A stretch of 64,000 bases of DNA. Source: Sphingobacterium sp. SGG-5 (GTDB taxonomy: Bacteria; Bacteroidota; Bacteroidia; Sphingobacteriales; Sphingobacteriaceae). The notes under the pieces were generated by a model. The model ran no database searches, had not been told where the DNA came from, and saw only the letters and a program-made list of their open reading frames with translations. The stretch is from positions 1 to 64,000 of the forward strand of contig NZ_JAAKGO010000002.1 of NCBI RefSeq assembly GCF_011043525.1, written 5' to 3'. The translations under genes were made by a program, and so were the position numbers. Positions within the stretch are counted from its first letter, which is position 1; every line of letters begins with the position of its first letter. Positions 1-9,019 of this stretch are shown one piece after another.

Positions 1-297
1 CGTGTCGGGGACCAGTTCCAAAAGGATGGATTTCCCTTTTCCATCTGGTTTTCCCTTTTTGAGGGCCAGCCCAGTACGGTCATATACCCCCTGCACAAAA
101 AGATCGGCCAGTTTCAGCAGTTCCGGGTTTCCTTCGTCGACCCGGATAGCCACATTCCGGTCCAGCCTGAACGAACCTTTATGCTGCTCCACATGCAACG
201 GCTCGGGGATCAGTGACAGTTTCTGTCCGGACTCTTGGGCTCCGCTCACAAAAAAACAAAACAGCAGTGCTAAACAATAGAAAATCTTCCGTATCAT
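1..297 (-). CDS. Beta-N-acetylhexosaminidase (GH20), N-terminal fragment
   Basis: Only the first 99 codons lie in the window; the gene runs off the left edge. The ATG is at 297. Residues 1-20 form a clear signal peptide (hydrophobic CLALLFCFF core, then SGAQE), so the product is exported. The following segment (LIPEPLHVEQ, then a strand-rich stretch ending QGVYDRTGLAL) is the usual start of the GH20b domain that precedes the TIM barrel in bacterial hexosaminidases. The catalytic Asp-Glu pair is outside the window. Family members remove terminal GlcNAc/GalNAc from glycans. It is the last visible gene of PUL1, about 80 bp after the GH43 gene. Its GC content is visibly higher than that of the middle of the PUL. 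Confidence 0.8.
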   Translation of the reverse strand, partial: MIRKIFYCLALLFCFFVSGAQESGQKLSLIPEPLHVEQHKGSFRLDRNVAIRVDEGNPELLKLADLFVQGVYDRTGLALKKGKPDGKGKSILLELVPDT

Positions 298-378
298 GTT
301 ATATGTTAAACTTTGTATAATATCTTTATGAATCTGTATATGGAATATTCTGACAGGGTTATGCCTCTTCCAGTCCAT

Positions 379-1488
379 TTATTTCTTCTTAAATACCGGT
401 GCCGGCTTTGCGGTCACACTGGGCGAGTTCCCTTCTATCACAGGCCATCCGTCCACCCAGGTCACCCTGTCAAGCATGAGTGCCCGACGACTAGCCCCAC
501 TGGCGACCGTCCCTCTTTCCTTATCTATCGCATGGTATATGAACCAGTCCGTTCCCTCATCGTCGGTAATCAAACGTGCATTGTGACCGGGACCGGCATA
601 CATCGCATTGCCCTGCAGGAACAATGTTCCCTTTCCACGTTCACGGATATCGTTTCCGTTTTTGTCTAAATAAGGTCCTGCCAGTGTTGTCGATCTAGCA
701 ATCCTGACATGGTATGTACTGGATGCTCCGCTGCAACAGCCACCTTTTGAGCCAAAGAAATAGTAATATCCGTCTCGTCTGTGCAGCATGACCCCTTCAA
801 AATCTCCTGCCGCGATCTTAAATTTTTTGCTAAGGTCAGGGACCGATCTCCCGTCCGGTGCCAGCTCTATTCCATAGGTACCCTGATTGGATGACGAACT
901 GAAGCTTCCCCAGAACAGGTACTTTTTCTCCCCTTCTTCCCAGTACAGCGGATCGATGGAATTGGGCACGCCCACTTCACTGCTGGTAAACAGTTTGCCA
1001 TGGTCCACAAACGGTACAGACGGGCCGGGAGACGTGGCCAGACCTATTCCGGGATCTGTGTCCCCCCACAGGGAATAGGAATAATAAAGGAAATACATGC
1101 CGTTGATCATGTTGAGGTCCGCTGCCCACAGAAAACCGCTGTTCTTCCATGCGGGCTTGGTAATAAAGGCTGCACCCGATACCCTCCAGTTCACCAGGTC
1201 CGTAGACCTCAGTACGGGCATCAGCCGGCTGCCTTTGCCATCCCCCCAGTTGTCCTCCGTACCGACTGCATAAAAAATACCCGTACCGGGATCCCGAATG
1301 ACCGTCGGATCTGCCAGTATCGGCTCAAAAACCGGATTGGTATAGCTGCCTGAAACCTCTTCCTTTGTACCCTCATCCGGAGCCGGCAATCCTTCCCCCT
1401 TTTTATCCGGACCGTTGCCTTTTCCGCATCCTATAACCAAGACCGCTATCGTAAACAATACGGCGTATTTCAAATGTTTATTCATCAT
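379..1488 (-). CDS. GH43-family glycoside hydrolase, lipoprotein (arabinanase/arabinofuranosidase-like)
   Basis: About 369 residues with a five-bladed beta-propeller GH43 signature. The three acidic residues are recognisable: base Asp in ILADPTVIRD (about residue 60), the pKa-modulating Asp in NSIDPLYW (about 179) and the acid Glu in GDFEGVML (about 231). The N-terminus is a lipoprotein signal with lipobox VIGC, so the enzyme is probably anchored at the outer membrane or in the periplasm. The longer reading frame begins with TTG at 1500; ATG codons at 1488 and 1485 (MMNKHLKY) sit correctly before the signal peptide and were preferred. Family activities are on alpha-L-arabinose or beta-xylose linkages; the exact substrate cannot be told. 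It lies in the GC-rich end of PUL1, downstream of the Asp-box protein. Confidence 0.85.
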   Translation of the reverse strand: MMNKHLKYAVLFTIAVLVIGCGKGNGPDKKGEGLPAPDEGTKEEVSGSYTNPVFEPILADPTVIRDPGTGIFYAVGTEDNWGDGKGSRLMPVLRSTDLVNWRVSGAAFITKPAWKNSGFLWAADLNMINGMYFLYYSYSLWGDTDPGIGLATSPGPSVPFVDHGKLFTSSEVGVPNSIDPLYWEEGEKKYLFWGSFSSSSNQGTYGIELAPDGRSVPDLSKKFKIAAGDFEGVMLHRRDGYYYFFGSKGGCCSGASSTYHVRIARSTTLAGPYLDKNGNDIRERGKGTLFLQGNAMYAGPGHNARLITDDEGTDWFIYHAIDKERGTVASGASRRALMLDRVTWVDGWPVIEGNSPSVTAKPAPVFKKK

Positions 1489-1528
1489 GGTATTCGCCAA
1501 ATTCAGTTAAAATACTTCTGGAATACGT

Positions 1529-2704
1529 TTATTTCCCTTTTTGAGATCCTATTTCCAAAACGCTACCTGCTATAAATCTCGTTCCATTATCCTTATTGTA
1601 ATAATAAACAACCAATACGCGTTGCTCGTCCAACTGTACCGACCAAGGGTAGCCTATATCACCGTTGCCCCCATCGTTTCGGATAACAAATTCTTCTGCC
1701 GTATCGAAATCCGTACATTCTGCATTCAGTATACGGGCACGTATACCATAAGGTTTATGCCGATAACCATAGACAAGCAATACCCGATCGTCCGGCAACC
1801 TCAGAGCATGGCACGGATGCCCTTTGAAGCCCATGGACTGCCAGGAAAAGGTCTTCCCTCCATCGGTAGACCGTGCAATACAAGCCTGATCACCAAAATT
1901 AGCGGTCCGCATGAAAGCGACAATATCTCCTTTAGGTGTTTCATAGACCGAAGTTTCATTGAAAGATATCCGCTCATCTTTTGCGACAATAGAAATATAT
2001 TCCCATGTCAGTCCCTTATCTCTTGAAGTTAACAGATAGTTCGAAGTCTTCCCTATACTATCGTGTGCGACAGCTACCCAGAGTATACGACCATCTTTGG
2101 CTTCAAACATGGCACCACGGTTATAAGCAGATATACCTTCTCCATATGGCCCTACATGCCGTTCATCAGGAATATGAGGAGGATAATAAGGTCCATTCCA
2201 ACTTTTACCCTGATCTGTCGACCGCAACATATATCCTCCTAAAAAAACAAACTCATTCGTATGGAAAAGAGGTTTAGGCGATTTATCTATCAAACTTTTA
2301 TCTACAGTTGTCCAGCCATAGCTCGCACAAAGCAACGTACCGTCTTTAAGCTGTAACAAACAAGGATCTTGTGATCCGCCAAAGGCATGGGCATAAAGTA
2401 TCTGCGAATTTTTTGTCCAAGTTTCCCCATCGTTAGAGTTGACAGTCACCAAATAACTATTGTGATCTACATGCATATTGTGTGAAGCACCTAACAAACG
2501 CCGGTCAGGCGCTTGTCGGAATGCGACAAGAAGTTCGCCACCTTTCTTTTTTATGACAGACGGAAAAGCGTTATAGAACAAGGTGTCTCGATAAACAATC
2601 ACATCCTTTACTTTACGCAAACCACTATTACCTTGTGCAGATACAGCAGTCAATAATAAACAGCAAAACAAAGTAGCGCTTAATCTCCTACAATTTTGTC
2701 TCAT
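1529..2704 (-). CDS. Exported Asp-box beta-propeller protein, sialidase-like (BNR family)
   Basis: 391 residues with a signal peptide ending near VSAQG. Four Asp-box motifs of the S-x-D-x-G-x-T-W type are visible: SNDGETW (90-96), STDQGKSW (162-169), SRDKGLTW (227-234) and STDGGKTF (279-286). Their spacing of about 50-70 residues fits a six-bladed sialidase fold. The canonical FRIP motif of GH33 is not obvious; the N-terminal Arg lies in VIVYRDTLF, and AFRQAPD follows. True sialidase activity is therefore only a possibility. Its ATG overlaps the stop of the upstream gene (TAATG), suggesting translational coupling. It is part of PUL1 and distinct from the two paralogous Asp-box proteins further upstream. 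Confidence 0.75.
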   Translation of the reverse strand: MRQNCRRLSATLFCCLLLTAVSAQGNSGLRKVKDVIVYRDTLFYNAFPSVIKKKGGELLVAFRQAPDRRLLGASHNMHVDHNSYLVTVNSNDGETWTKNSQILYAHAFGGSQDPCLLQLKDGTLLCASYGWTTVDKSLIDKSPKPLFHTNEFVFLGGYMLRSTDQGKSWNGPYYPPHIPDERHVGPYGEGISAYNRGAMFEAKDGRILWVAVAHDSIGKTSNYLLTSRDKGLTWEYISIVAKDERISFNETSVYETPKGDIVAFMRTANFGDQACIARSTDGGKTFSWQSMGFKGHPCHALRLPDDRVLLVYGYRHKPYGIRARILNAECTDFDTAEEFVIRNDGGNGDIGYPWSVQLDEQRVLVVYYYNKDNGTRFIAGSVLEIGSQKGK

Positions 2705-4413
2705 TATCTTCTAAGTTTAAATGTCGTCATATTTGCCATAGATACGATGGACTCATTATCTTTATCAAGGTTACGAATACCCACGGGTTTTCGTTTATCC
2801 TGTATCCAGGTAATTATTCGGGTCTGTAATCGTCCCTCCAACACGACACCTGTTTCCTTGTCCACCCATTGCTCACGTTTAAACAGAATTTTGCCTCCAC
2901 GCTCGTGCAAGAATCGGTAATTCGATTTACCGACACGCTTGACCTCCTCTTCCGGCAATATATCCTCTAATGTGATGCCCCAGTCGGACAACCATGCTTC
3001 CCCAGAAGACACCAATAATCTACAAGGTGTGTCTTCATACAATATATCTTTTTCATAGTGGATATCCAGCTCTTTCATTTTTACAGCCGGTAGATCTGTC
3101 GCGCGCAAAGCAGGTATCCTGATACTCTCTACGGATTGCCATCTATCTCCCGGTTGTAGTCCATCTGTAGGCAACAATGCCGAAAGTATAGCGATATCGG
3201 GAGCCAGCCATTGTGCGTACGCTCCTTTCGTGTTTACGTCCGAAATCTTTCCCTGCCTATTTATCCGCATCGAGATCTTTTGGTCTTCATTATTCTCGGC
3301 TGATTTATCAAACCATTTGAAACTATGAACCGAGATATCAGAAAGAAAAGAATTGCTGAATGTATCCTTCTGAACAGAAATATCCAACGCTGCCGTCGCT
3401 TCAAAATAAGGCATTTGAGTCGTAGGTCTTGGCATGAAAAGCTTATATTCTGTATGGTTTATTTTAGAAAGAGAATTAGCTCCCGGAACAGCCTGCAACC
3501 CCGCCACACTGACATCATAGTGTAAAGACCGATGTATCGAATAATCAGCAGGATGTACACCTCGATCTGGTTTCATATACCGAAATAGCTGCGTCAAGAT
3601 CCTTCCGTTATCGGCCCAAGGTCTGGAAATGTTTCCTGTCCAAGACCCTGCATCTCCCACCAGGATTACCTTTCCTTTGCCCGGCCGAACCATCACAATA
3701 CCAGCCCCAGACACCGAGCGATCTTGATATGTACTATCCGAATAGACATCCAATAAAATTTCAGCTCTTTCCGCCTCCGGTAATACTTTAAGTGTGCAAC
3801 CCGCTCCATAATGAAATACCGGCACATCGTAGAAATAGGAATGTCCTGATGGTATGACATTGTCCGAATAGTGGGTATCGTCATTGTTCCACGTCAAACC
3901 AAAGCCTCGCAACAATTTTTTCACTTGTTTAGTTTCAAAAGACTCGTTAAAACGGTCTTTCTCTACAGCATTCAACATCACCATGAGACTACCTCCCCTC
4001 TTCACAAAATTGGTTAACACCACAATTTCCTGATCACTTATCACCTTTGCATCCGAAATCAATGCCGGATTATCTGCCGCAAAAATCACAACTCCATTAT
4101 AGTCTTTCAACGTCTTATCATTATAAGCTATACGGCTCATGGATATGGCATACTCATCGGAAAGGATAGTATACAAATGGTCAAATGTATTCGTATGCAC
4201 AAAATCATTCCAACCGTACCTCCCGTCCGAATCCAACCAACTCCCGGTAACGATATGATTACCTACTTTGGTCGACGGAAGATTATGGTGGTGATAATCA
4301 AACAACAATCTAAAACCCGTATTCTGGTTATAATGAATGATACCGTCCTGCCCAAACAGGCCATAGTTGCTGACCAGACAGACAAGTACAACAGTAAAAA
4401 GTCTAACTAACAT
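2704..4413 (-). CDS. Exported protein with DUF4350-like (glutamine-amidotransferase-fold) N-terminal domain; function unknown
   Basis: About 569 residues from ATG 4413; a GTG at 4422 would add three residues and overlap the upstream stop. The signal peptide ends near LFGQDG. Residues about 20-290 resemble the DUF4350/ThuA-like class-I amidotransferase fold found in PUL proteins: YNGVVIFAADNPAL, then FVKRGGSLMVMLNAV, then KVILVGDAGSWTG. No catalytic Cys is evident, so it is more likely binding or structural than an amidotransferase. Residues about 300-569 form a second, unrecognised domain with mixed strands and helices. The gene sits tightly between two Asp-box proteins (start overlap above, TAATG below), so it is co-expressed with them. 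No function can be assigned from sequence. Confidence 0.6.
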   Translation of the reverse strand: MLVRLFTVVLVCLVSNYGLFGQDGIIHYNQNTGFRLLFDYHHHNLPSTKVGNHIVTGSWLDSDGRYGWNDFVHTNTFDHLYTILSDEYAISMSRIAYNDKTLKDYNGVVIFAADNPALISDAKVISDQEIVVLTNFVKRGGSLMVMLNAVEKDRFNESFETKQVKKLLRGFGLTWNNDDTHYSDNVIPSGHSYFYDVPVFHYGAGCTLKVLPEAERAEILLDVYSDSTYQDRSVSGAGIVMVRPGKGKVILVGDAGSWTGNISRPWADNGRILTQLFRYMKPDRGVHPADYSIHRSLHYDVSVAGLQAVPGANSLSKINHTEYKLFMPRPTTQMPYFEATAALDISVQKDTFSNSFLSDISVHSFKWFDKSAENNEDQKISMRINRQGKISDVNTKGAYAQWLAPDIAILSALLPTDGLQPGDRWQSVESIRIPALRATDLPAVKMKELDIHYEKDILYEDTPCRLLVSSGEAWLSDWGITLEDILPEEEVKRVGKSNYRFLHERGGKILFKREQWVDKETGVVLEGRLQTRIITWIQDKRKPVGIRNLDKDNESIVSMANMTTFKLRR

Positions 4414-4418
4414 ATATA

Positions 4419-5750
4419 TCACAAAAGTTTAATAGATACTTCACGAACCTTAATGGCTTTTCTCAATTCTCCTGATTCAGTTTTATACCTAAAATCCGAG
4501 TATATCAACAAAAACTTATCCTTTCCAGTAAATAATACTTCAGGGTAACTGCACGAAATATTATTTTCATGCACGCCTTCAACCCAAGGTAACATTTCAA
4601 AGGGATCAGACCAGGTATCTCCCTCTTTATCCAGAGCGACACGTATTTGCATTCCGGGTCTACCAGAAGCTAATATCAAAGCACCGTTATCCAATTGCCG
4701 TAGCTTGGGCAATACGCCATTTTTCGTAAAGGCGACCGGTTTAGTCCAATTCTTTCCCTCATCGTCAGACCGGCTAATGTACATAGGACTGTTTCCCAAT
4801 CCATCGGTCGTCCTTAACACACATACATACGTGCCATCTTTCAAAATCTCAAATGTAGGTTCCGTATAGCCTAAAGCATGTCGTTGGCCGCCTTTAGGAT
4901 CCTTTACCGGATCGTAGGCATAAGGGATGCGACCGATTAGCCGCCAGGTTTTCCCATTATCTTGCGATTCATAAAAAGGAACATCAGATGGAGGTACAGC
5001 GCCATTCTGAAAAGTAAATCCAGGATATACTCCCGCTACAATAGTACCATCAGTCTTTAACTTCATATCGCCCCACCATACGACAGGCAATAAATTATTG
5101 TCCGAATATCGAACCATATCAGGTTCCAGGATGGTATTATGCTCTATCGTCCAAGTGCTACTTTCCTTTGTCCGACGCAACAAATACACGCCCTGCAATT
5201 CCTTGGGCAGATCTTTTGTTTTCCAAAATTTAAATGTACGTCCATATGCTTCCCTGACAGTAGCAATAGGTTCGGGCAATTTAAGCGCTTTAAGAGGAAT
5301 AGCAGCCGGTGTATGGATATTTAAAAATTCTCGATTTTTTAATGCCAGTCCTCCCCCGATAGGCTGCTTGGCAGGTCGTTCCCAAGTTTTCCCCCCATCT
5401 TTTGAAACAGCAAAGCCATTTCCTCCCTTTCCATAACTTTCCGCATGATCATCGGCCATATTCCACCGGGCAACTATTTCACCTTGGTCTGAAGTATACA
5501 AACTCGGGAACTGAAAGAATCCCCACTTATAAGCTTTATTGGCAACGGCTACGACGATAGGTTCACCAAAACTAATCTTAAAAAGATTCTGGCCATCTTT
5601 TTGATAGATATAATTCATTTTATCGTACGCAGCTATACCTTCTTTCAAAGGTTGCCTATCTGCATCAAACCGCGCGTCTTGCACTTTGGCAACCGGCGTT
5701 TGCACTGCACATCCTGTCAACAGAAAAAGCAATCCGTAGTATCTTCTCAT
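4419..5750 (-). CDS. Asp-box (sialidase-like) lipoprotein
   Basis: 443 residues; short lipoprotein signal with lipobox LTGC (Cys14). Asp-box motifs include SKDGGKTW, SQDNGKTW and SDDEGKNW. The whole mature protein looks like one beta-propeller. It is a clear paralogue of the next gene upstream (5813-7495): both carry WGF[FY]QFPS, a W-x-M-x-x-D-x-AESYGK stretch, PVVWWGD, LPKL and ASGRPG segments in the same order, so they arose by duplication. It lacks an obvious FRIP motif. The strictly conserved WGF-QFPS and AESYGK segments suggest a specialised active site or ligand pocket. It belongs to PUL1. Confidence 0.72.
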   Translation of the reverse strand: MRRYYGLLFLLTGCAVQTPVAKVQDARFDADRQPLKEGIAAYDKMNYIYQKDGQNLFKISFGEPIVVAVANKAYKWGFFQFPSLYTSDQGEIVARWNMADDHAESYGKGGNGFAVSKDGGKTWERPAKQPIGGGLALKNREFLNIHTPAAIPLKALKLPEPIATVREAYGRTFKFWKTKDLPKELQGVYLLRRTKESSTWTIEHNTILEPDMVRYSDNNLLPVVWWGDMKLKTDGTIVAGVYPGFTFQNGAVPPSDVPFYESQDNGKTWRLIGRIPYAYDPVKDPKGGQRHALGYTEPTFEILKDGTYVCVLRTTDGLGNSPMYISRSDDEGKNWTKPVAFTKNGVLPKLRQLDNGALILASGRPGMQIRVALDKEGDTWSDPFEMLPWVEGVHENNISCSYPEVLFTGKDKFLLIYSDFRYKTESGELRKAIKVREVSIKLL

Positions 5751-5812
5751 TATATATTGTGATTTGCAACTTAATATTGTTCACACTATTTTTTCTTACG
5801 ATTTAGACAGAG

Positions 5813-7495
5813 TTATATCCTTTTAACCGTCACTTTCCTTACTTTGATAGCCTTGCGGGTTAGCCCCTCAGGTGTTTTATACTGAAAATCCGAATAAATA
5901 ATCAAAAAACTATTATCATCCATTTTCAACATTTGTGTATACCCACAGGAAGTACCTGTAGGGTCACCTGCGGAGGAACCTTCTCCTTCTAGCCAAGGCA
6001 ACATCTCAAAAGGTTCCGACCAATCATTCGGATCATTATTCAGCATAAAACGTAACTGCACCCCCGGCCTTCCTGATGCCAATGCTACGACACCGTTATT
6101 CAGTTCCAATAGCTTAGGCAGCACCCCATTTCCGGTAAACACTTTTGGTGCAGACCAGCTTACGCCATTGTTGGTCGAAGTTGTCCAGTACATCGGGCCC
6201 TTTCCAAAACCGTCTTGTGTCCGAAGAACAGATAAGAAAGTGCCATTTTTTAAGGCTGCAAAAGCCGGCTCCGTCCATCCAAGTGTTTTCCGCTTATTAC
6301 CATTCGGATCCAAGGAAAGGTCAGGCTGATAAGTAATGCTACCTTGCTTCACCCAGGTCTTACCAAAGTCTGTCGACTTGTAACAGATGACACCTGCAGG
6401 GTCTACCCCGCCACTTGAATTGATTTCGAAACCGGGATAAGGACAAGTATATACTCCATCGGAAATTTCCTGTATATCACCCCACCAAACCACTGGAAAT
6501 ACATTACCGTCAGCGTATCGAGCTAATTTAGGACTGACCAGTGCCCCTCGTTCGGCAATCCAGGAAGTCTGTCCTTTTTTCATACGAGATTGGTATGTGC
6601 CCTGCAACTGTAGCGGTAACTTATCGTACTCGTAGATTTTGAATATCCTTGAGTAGGTCGATTGATCTTGCAAGGTGGCCACTGGATCCAGGAGTTCTAA
6701 ATCTTCTAATGGAACAGCAGCCGGGGTACTGATAGCAATTCTATCCCCATTGCTTAGCAGTATCCCCGCTCCGGTAGGTCCTTTGGCGACCGTTGTCCAA
6801 GTTTCCCCGCCATCATTCGACACAGCGCTATTGATGCCTGACGATGGTTTTCCGTAGCTCTCCGCATTATCATGATTCATGGACCAGCCAGCAGCTAATT
6901 GTCCGGACAAAGAGCGACGTATAGAAGGAAACTGATAAAAGCCCCAGCCAACCTCTTCCTCGGCCACTACGATCAACGATGGTTTACTTAATTCAACTTC
7001 TAACAACTGTTGTCCATTACGTATGTACTTGACCACCTGCTCATCATAAGACATAATACCATGTTCGATAGCTGCTATATTGGGATTTTTGTCTTCTATC
7101 CATTCGATGGTATCTTTCTGCACTACTACAGGCTCTTCTATTTTTCGCACACGGAATGACTTTATGTTAGAGGTATTACCTCCTACTACGACAGATACAC
7201 CGATCTTTGACCCATCAGCCAATTCCGGGACTTTCACCGAAATAATACCATTAGATAGATCCAATACTTCGCCCATCACATCGCCGAACTTGACTTGAAG
7301 AGCTTCCGGACTATTCCCAAATCCACGTCCTTGCATCTGTACTGTAGCCCCCGATGCAGCGACATTAGGCAATATCAATTTAAGCGACAGCGCATTCTCG
7401 TCAACTTTTGTATTCGGATCTTCGGTCTTCTTCGCGCACGATGTAGCGTCCAGAAGGACGAACATACACACCAAGTTCAATAAAATAGTTTTCAT
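5813..7495 (-). CDS. IPT/TIG-domain plus Asp-box (sialidase-like) lipoprotein
   Basis: About 560 residues from ATG 7495, chosen because it leads straight into the lipoprotein signal (MKTILLNL, Cys20 in ATSC); an in-frame ATG at 7522 adds nine residues. Residues about 35-120 look like an IPT/TIG immunoglobulin-like domain (LPNVAASGATVQMQGRGF, then VKFGD, then VKVPELADGSK), common at the N-terminus of surface glycan-binding proteins and glycosidases. Residues about 145-560 are an Asp-box propeller closely related to the downstream gene. The extra domain suggests that one paralogue is held further from the membrane. Position four in the SusC-SusD order fits a surface-exposed enzyme or glycan-binding protein. 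Confidence 0.72.
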   Translation of the reverse strand: MKTILLNLVCMFVLLDATSCAKKTEDPNTKVDENALSLKLILPNVAASGATVQMQGRGFGNSPEALQVKFGDVMGEVLDLSNGIISVKVPELADGSKIGVSVVVGGNTSNIKSFRVRKIEEPVVVQKDTIEWIEDKNPNIAAIEHGIMSYDEQVVKYIRNGQQLLEVELSKPSLIVVAEEEVGWGFYQFPSIRRSLSGQLAAGWSMNHDNAESYGKPSSGINSAVSNDGGETWTTVAKGPTGAGILLSNGDRIAISTPAAVPLEDLELLDPVATLQDQSTYSRIFKIYEYDKLPLQLQGTYQSRMKKGQTSWIAERGALVSPKLARYADGNVFPVVWWGDIQEISDGVYTCPYPGFEINSSGGVDPAGVICYKSTDFGKTWVKQGSITYQPDLSLDPNGNKRKTLGWTEPAFAALKNGTFLSVLRTQDGFGKGPMYWTTSTNNGVSWSAPKVFTGNGVLPKLLELNNGVVALASGRPGVQLRFMLNNDPNDWSEPFEMLPWLEGEGSSAGDPTGTSCGYTQMLKMDDNSFLIIYSDFQYKTPEGLTRKAIKVRKVTVKRI

Positions 7496-7592
7496 ATATG
7501 TACCTTTTATTTTACAATTCATTTCCTATTCTTTTTCTTTTATAAGATCCCTCAGATAGACAAGGGATCTTAAAGTCTTAATGTATAAAATT

Positions 7593-9008
7593 CTATGGCC
7601 TGCTAAAGCCGTGCAATACAGCCGTATGATTTCCTTTTATATCCGCAATCGTCAGATCAGTACCGCTCCCTAGTACCTTTCTCAGGTCATAGGCTGCGAC
7701 CAAACCCGGTGTCTCTGCAGTAACCGGATTAGCCATATCTTGCAGGATATCTTCCGGACTAAGGGCTTTTTTCCAAAAACGCAGATATGCGATCTCACCA
7801 TTAAAAAACTCTTTTAGAGAGCCAGTGGAAGACTCTTTCCATGTTCCAACAAGGACGTCGGAAATATTAACGACATTGGGGTTTTCCGGAACAGCCGCGG
7901 GTAAAGTCGCCGTACCGACCAGATTTCCATTTTGGTATAATTTTATTTGCTTCGTGGATGAATCAAATATGGCTGTCAAATGAAACCAAGTATCCAATGG
8001 ATAATAGTCATTTCCCGAAAGTACGTTCGCTCCTCCGCCGGGATTTGGATTCGAGCCAGATCTATAATACCAATCGGCGTAGGTACGGCGATTAGACAGA
8101 GGCGCGATACCGTATCCTGTATTACCATTAACAGGATCAGCAGTAGTAGAAGTATAACGTTTCATTAGGAGTCTTTGAGTCTTGTTGCCTACTGGTGTCT
8201 TGATCCATAAAGAAATACTTAATACTTCTCCAGAACTAATGTTAAAATCGGGATGATCCGCTATTGTCATATACTGATTAATCCCGTTAAATGTTAATCC
8301 TTCGACCACATACAGCTCAGAGAATGGCAAATCGCTGTACTCCGTATAAAAGGTGTCTATGGCATTCTCTGTAGGCAGATATCCTGTTCTATACTTTAGA
8401 TTTCCATCGAACATATTGAGATAAAGTATAGATCTCTCCTCTATCGGAAGCTCCACCATTCGGGTATTGCCATCTGTACCATCATATTCAATTTCAATAT
8501 TAACGGCACCTTCAAAAACACCTTTCCAGGTAATGTCAAGCTCATTGGCAGATTCTAAATAGATGGCTTTATCAATCAATCGAGCATTTAGACTGGCTCG
8601 ATAATTATCTCCATATATTCTACTTGAGAGTTCGGTCGTTAATGATTTGCTCTTGCCATCCGAAGTGGTGGTTACCAACTCGAATGTCAGAAAATCCTCA
8701 GGTAGGTTAGGCAATTGCACCTCCAGTTCCTGCCCAACACTATTGTCCGGTATGGTATATACCACAGAATCTGTTCTGGAACGCCAATACACTGTCATCG
8801 TCCGGGCTTTGGGGTCTTTGTTCACAAACACGAGCTCCGCTCTTTTGTTTCCCGGGTGAATATTGACTTGGTCCAGTCGGGCCAAGTACGTTGTTTCTCC
8901 CCGTTGGAGGTATTCGTCATGCAGATCATTCATCCTGTCACAGGAAGTAAGCACGGCAAAACAACCAACCCATAGCCACGATATATATTTAATGATAATC
9001 GTTCTCAT
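7593..9008 (-). CDS. LamG/concanavalin-like domain lipoprotein (DUF4998-like N-terminus), PUL surface protein
   Basis: 471 residues from ATG 9008. An open frame extends to 9143, but that would overlap the upstream CDS, and ATG 9008 begins a lipoprotein signal (MRTIIIKY, Cys23 in LTSC). Residues about 30-230 resemble DUF4998, a Bacteroidota domain found beside SusCD. Residues about 237-460 form a LamG-3-like jelly roll (LTFNGINQYMTI, SISLWIKTP, TWFHLTAIFD, LYQNGNLVG, GEIAYLRFWKKAL), a fold that binds carbohydrates. It likely acts as a surface glycan-binding protein for PUL1. No catalytic residues can be named. Confidence 0.75.
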   Translation of the reverse strand: MRTIIIKYISWLWVGCFAVLTSCDRMNDLHDEYLQRGETTYLARLDQVNIHPGNKRAELVFVNKDPKARTMTVYWRSRTDSVVYTIPDNSVGQELEVQLPNLPEDFLTFELVTTTSDGKSKSLTTELSSRIYGDNYRASLNARLIDKAIYLESANELDITWKGVFEGAVNIEIEYDGTDGNTRMVELPIEERSILYLNMFDGNLKYRTGYLPTENAIDTFYTEYSDLPFSELYVVEGLTFNGINQYMTIADHPDFNISSGEVLSISLWIKTPVGNKTQRLLMKRYTSTTADPVNGNTGYGIAPLSNRRTYADWYYRSGSNPNPGGGANVLSGNDYYPLDTWFHLTAIFDSSTKQIKLYQNGNLVGTATLPAAVPENPNVVNISDVLVGTWKESSTGSLKEFFNGEIAYLRFWKKALSPEDILQDMANPVTAETPGLVAAYDLRKVLGSGTDLTIADIKGNHTAVLHGFSRP

Positions 9009-9019
9009 ATTTATTGTAT

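Noticed and set aside
2..280. Plus-strand ORF of 92 codons
   Set aside because: It is the antisense of the GH20 signal peptide and N-domain, which is clearly coding on the minus strand.
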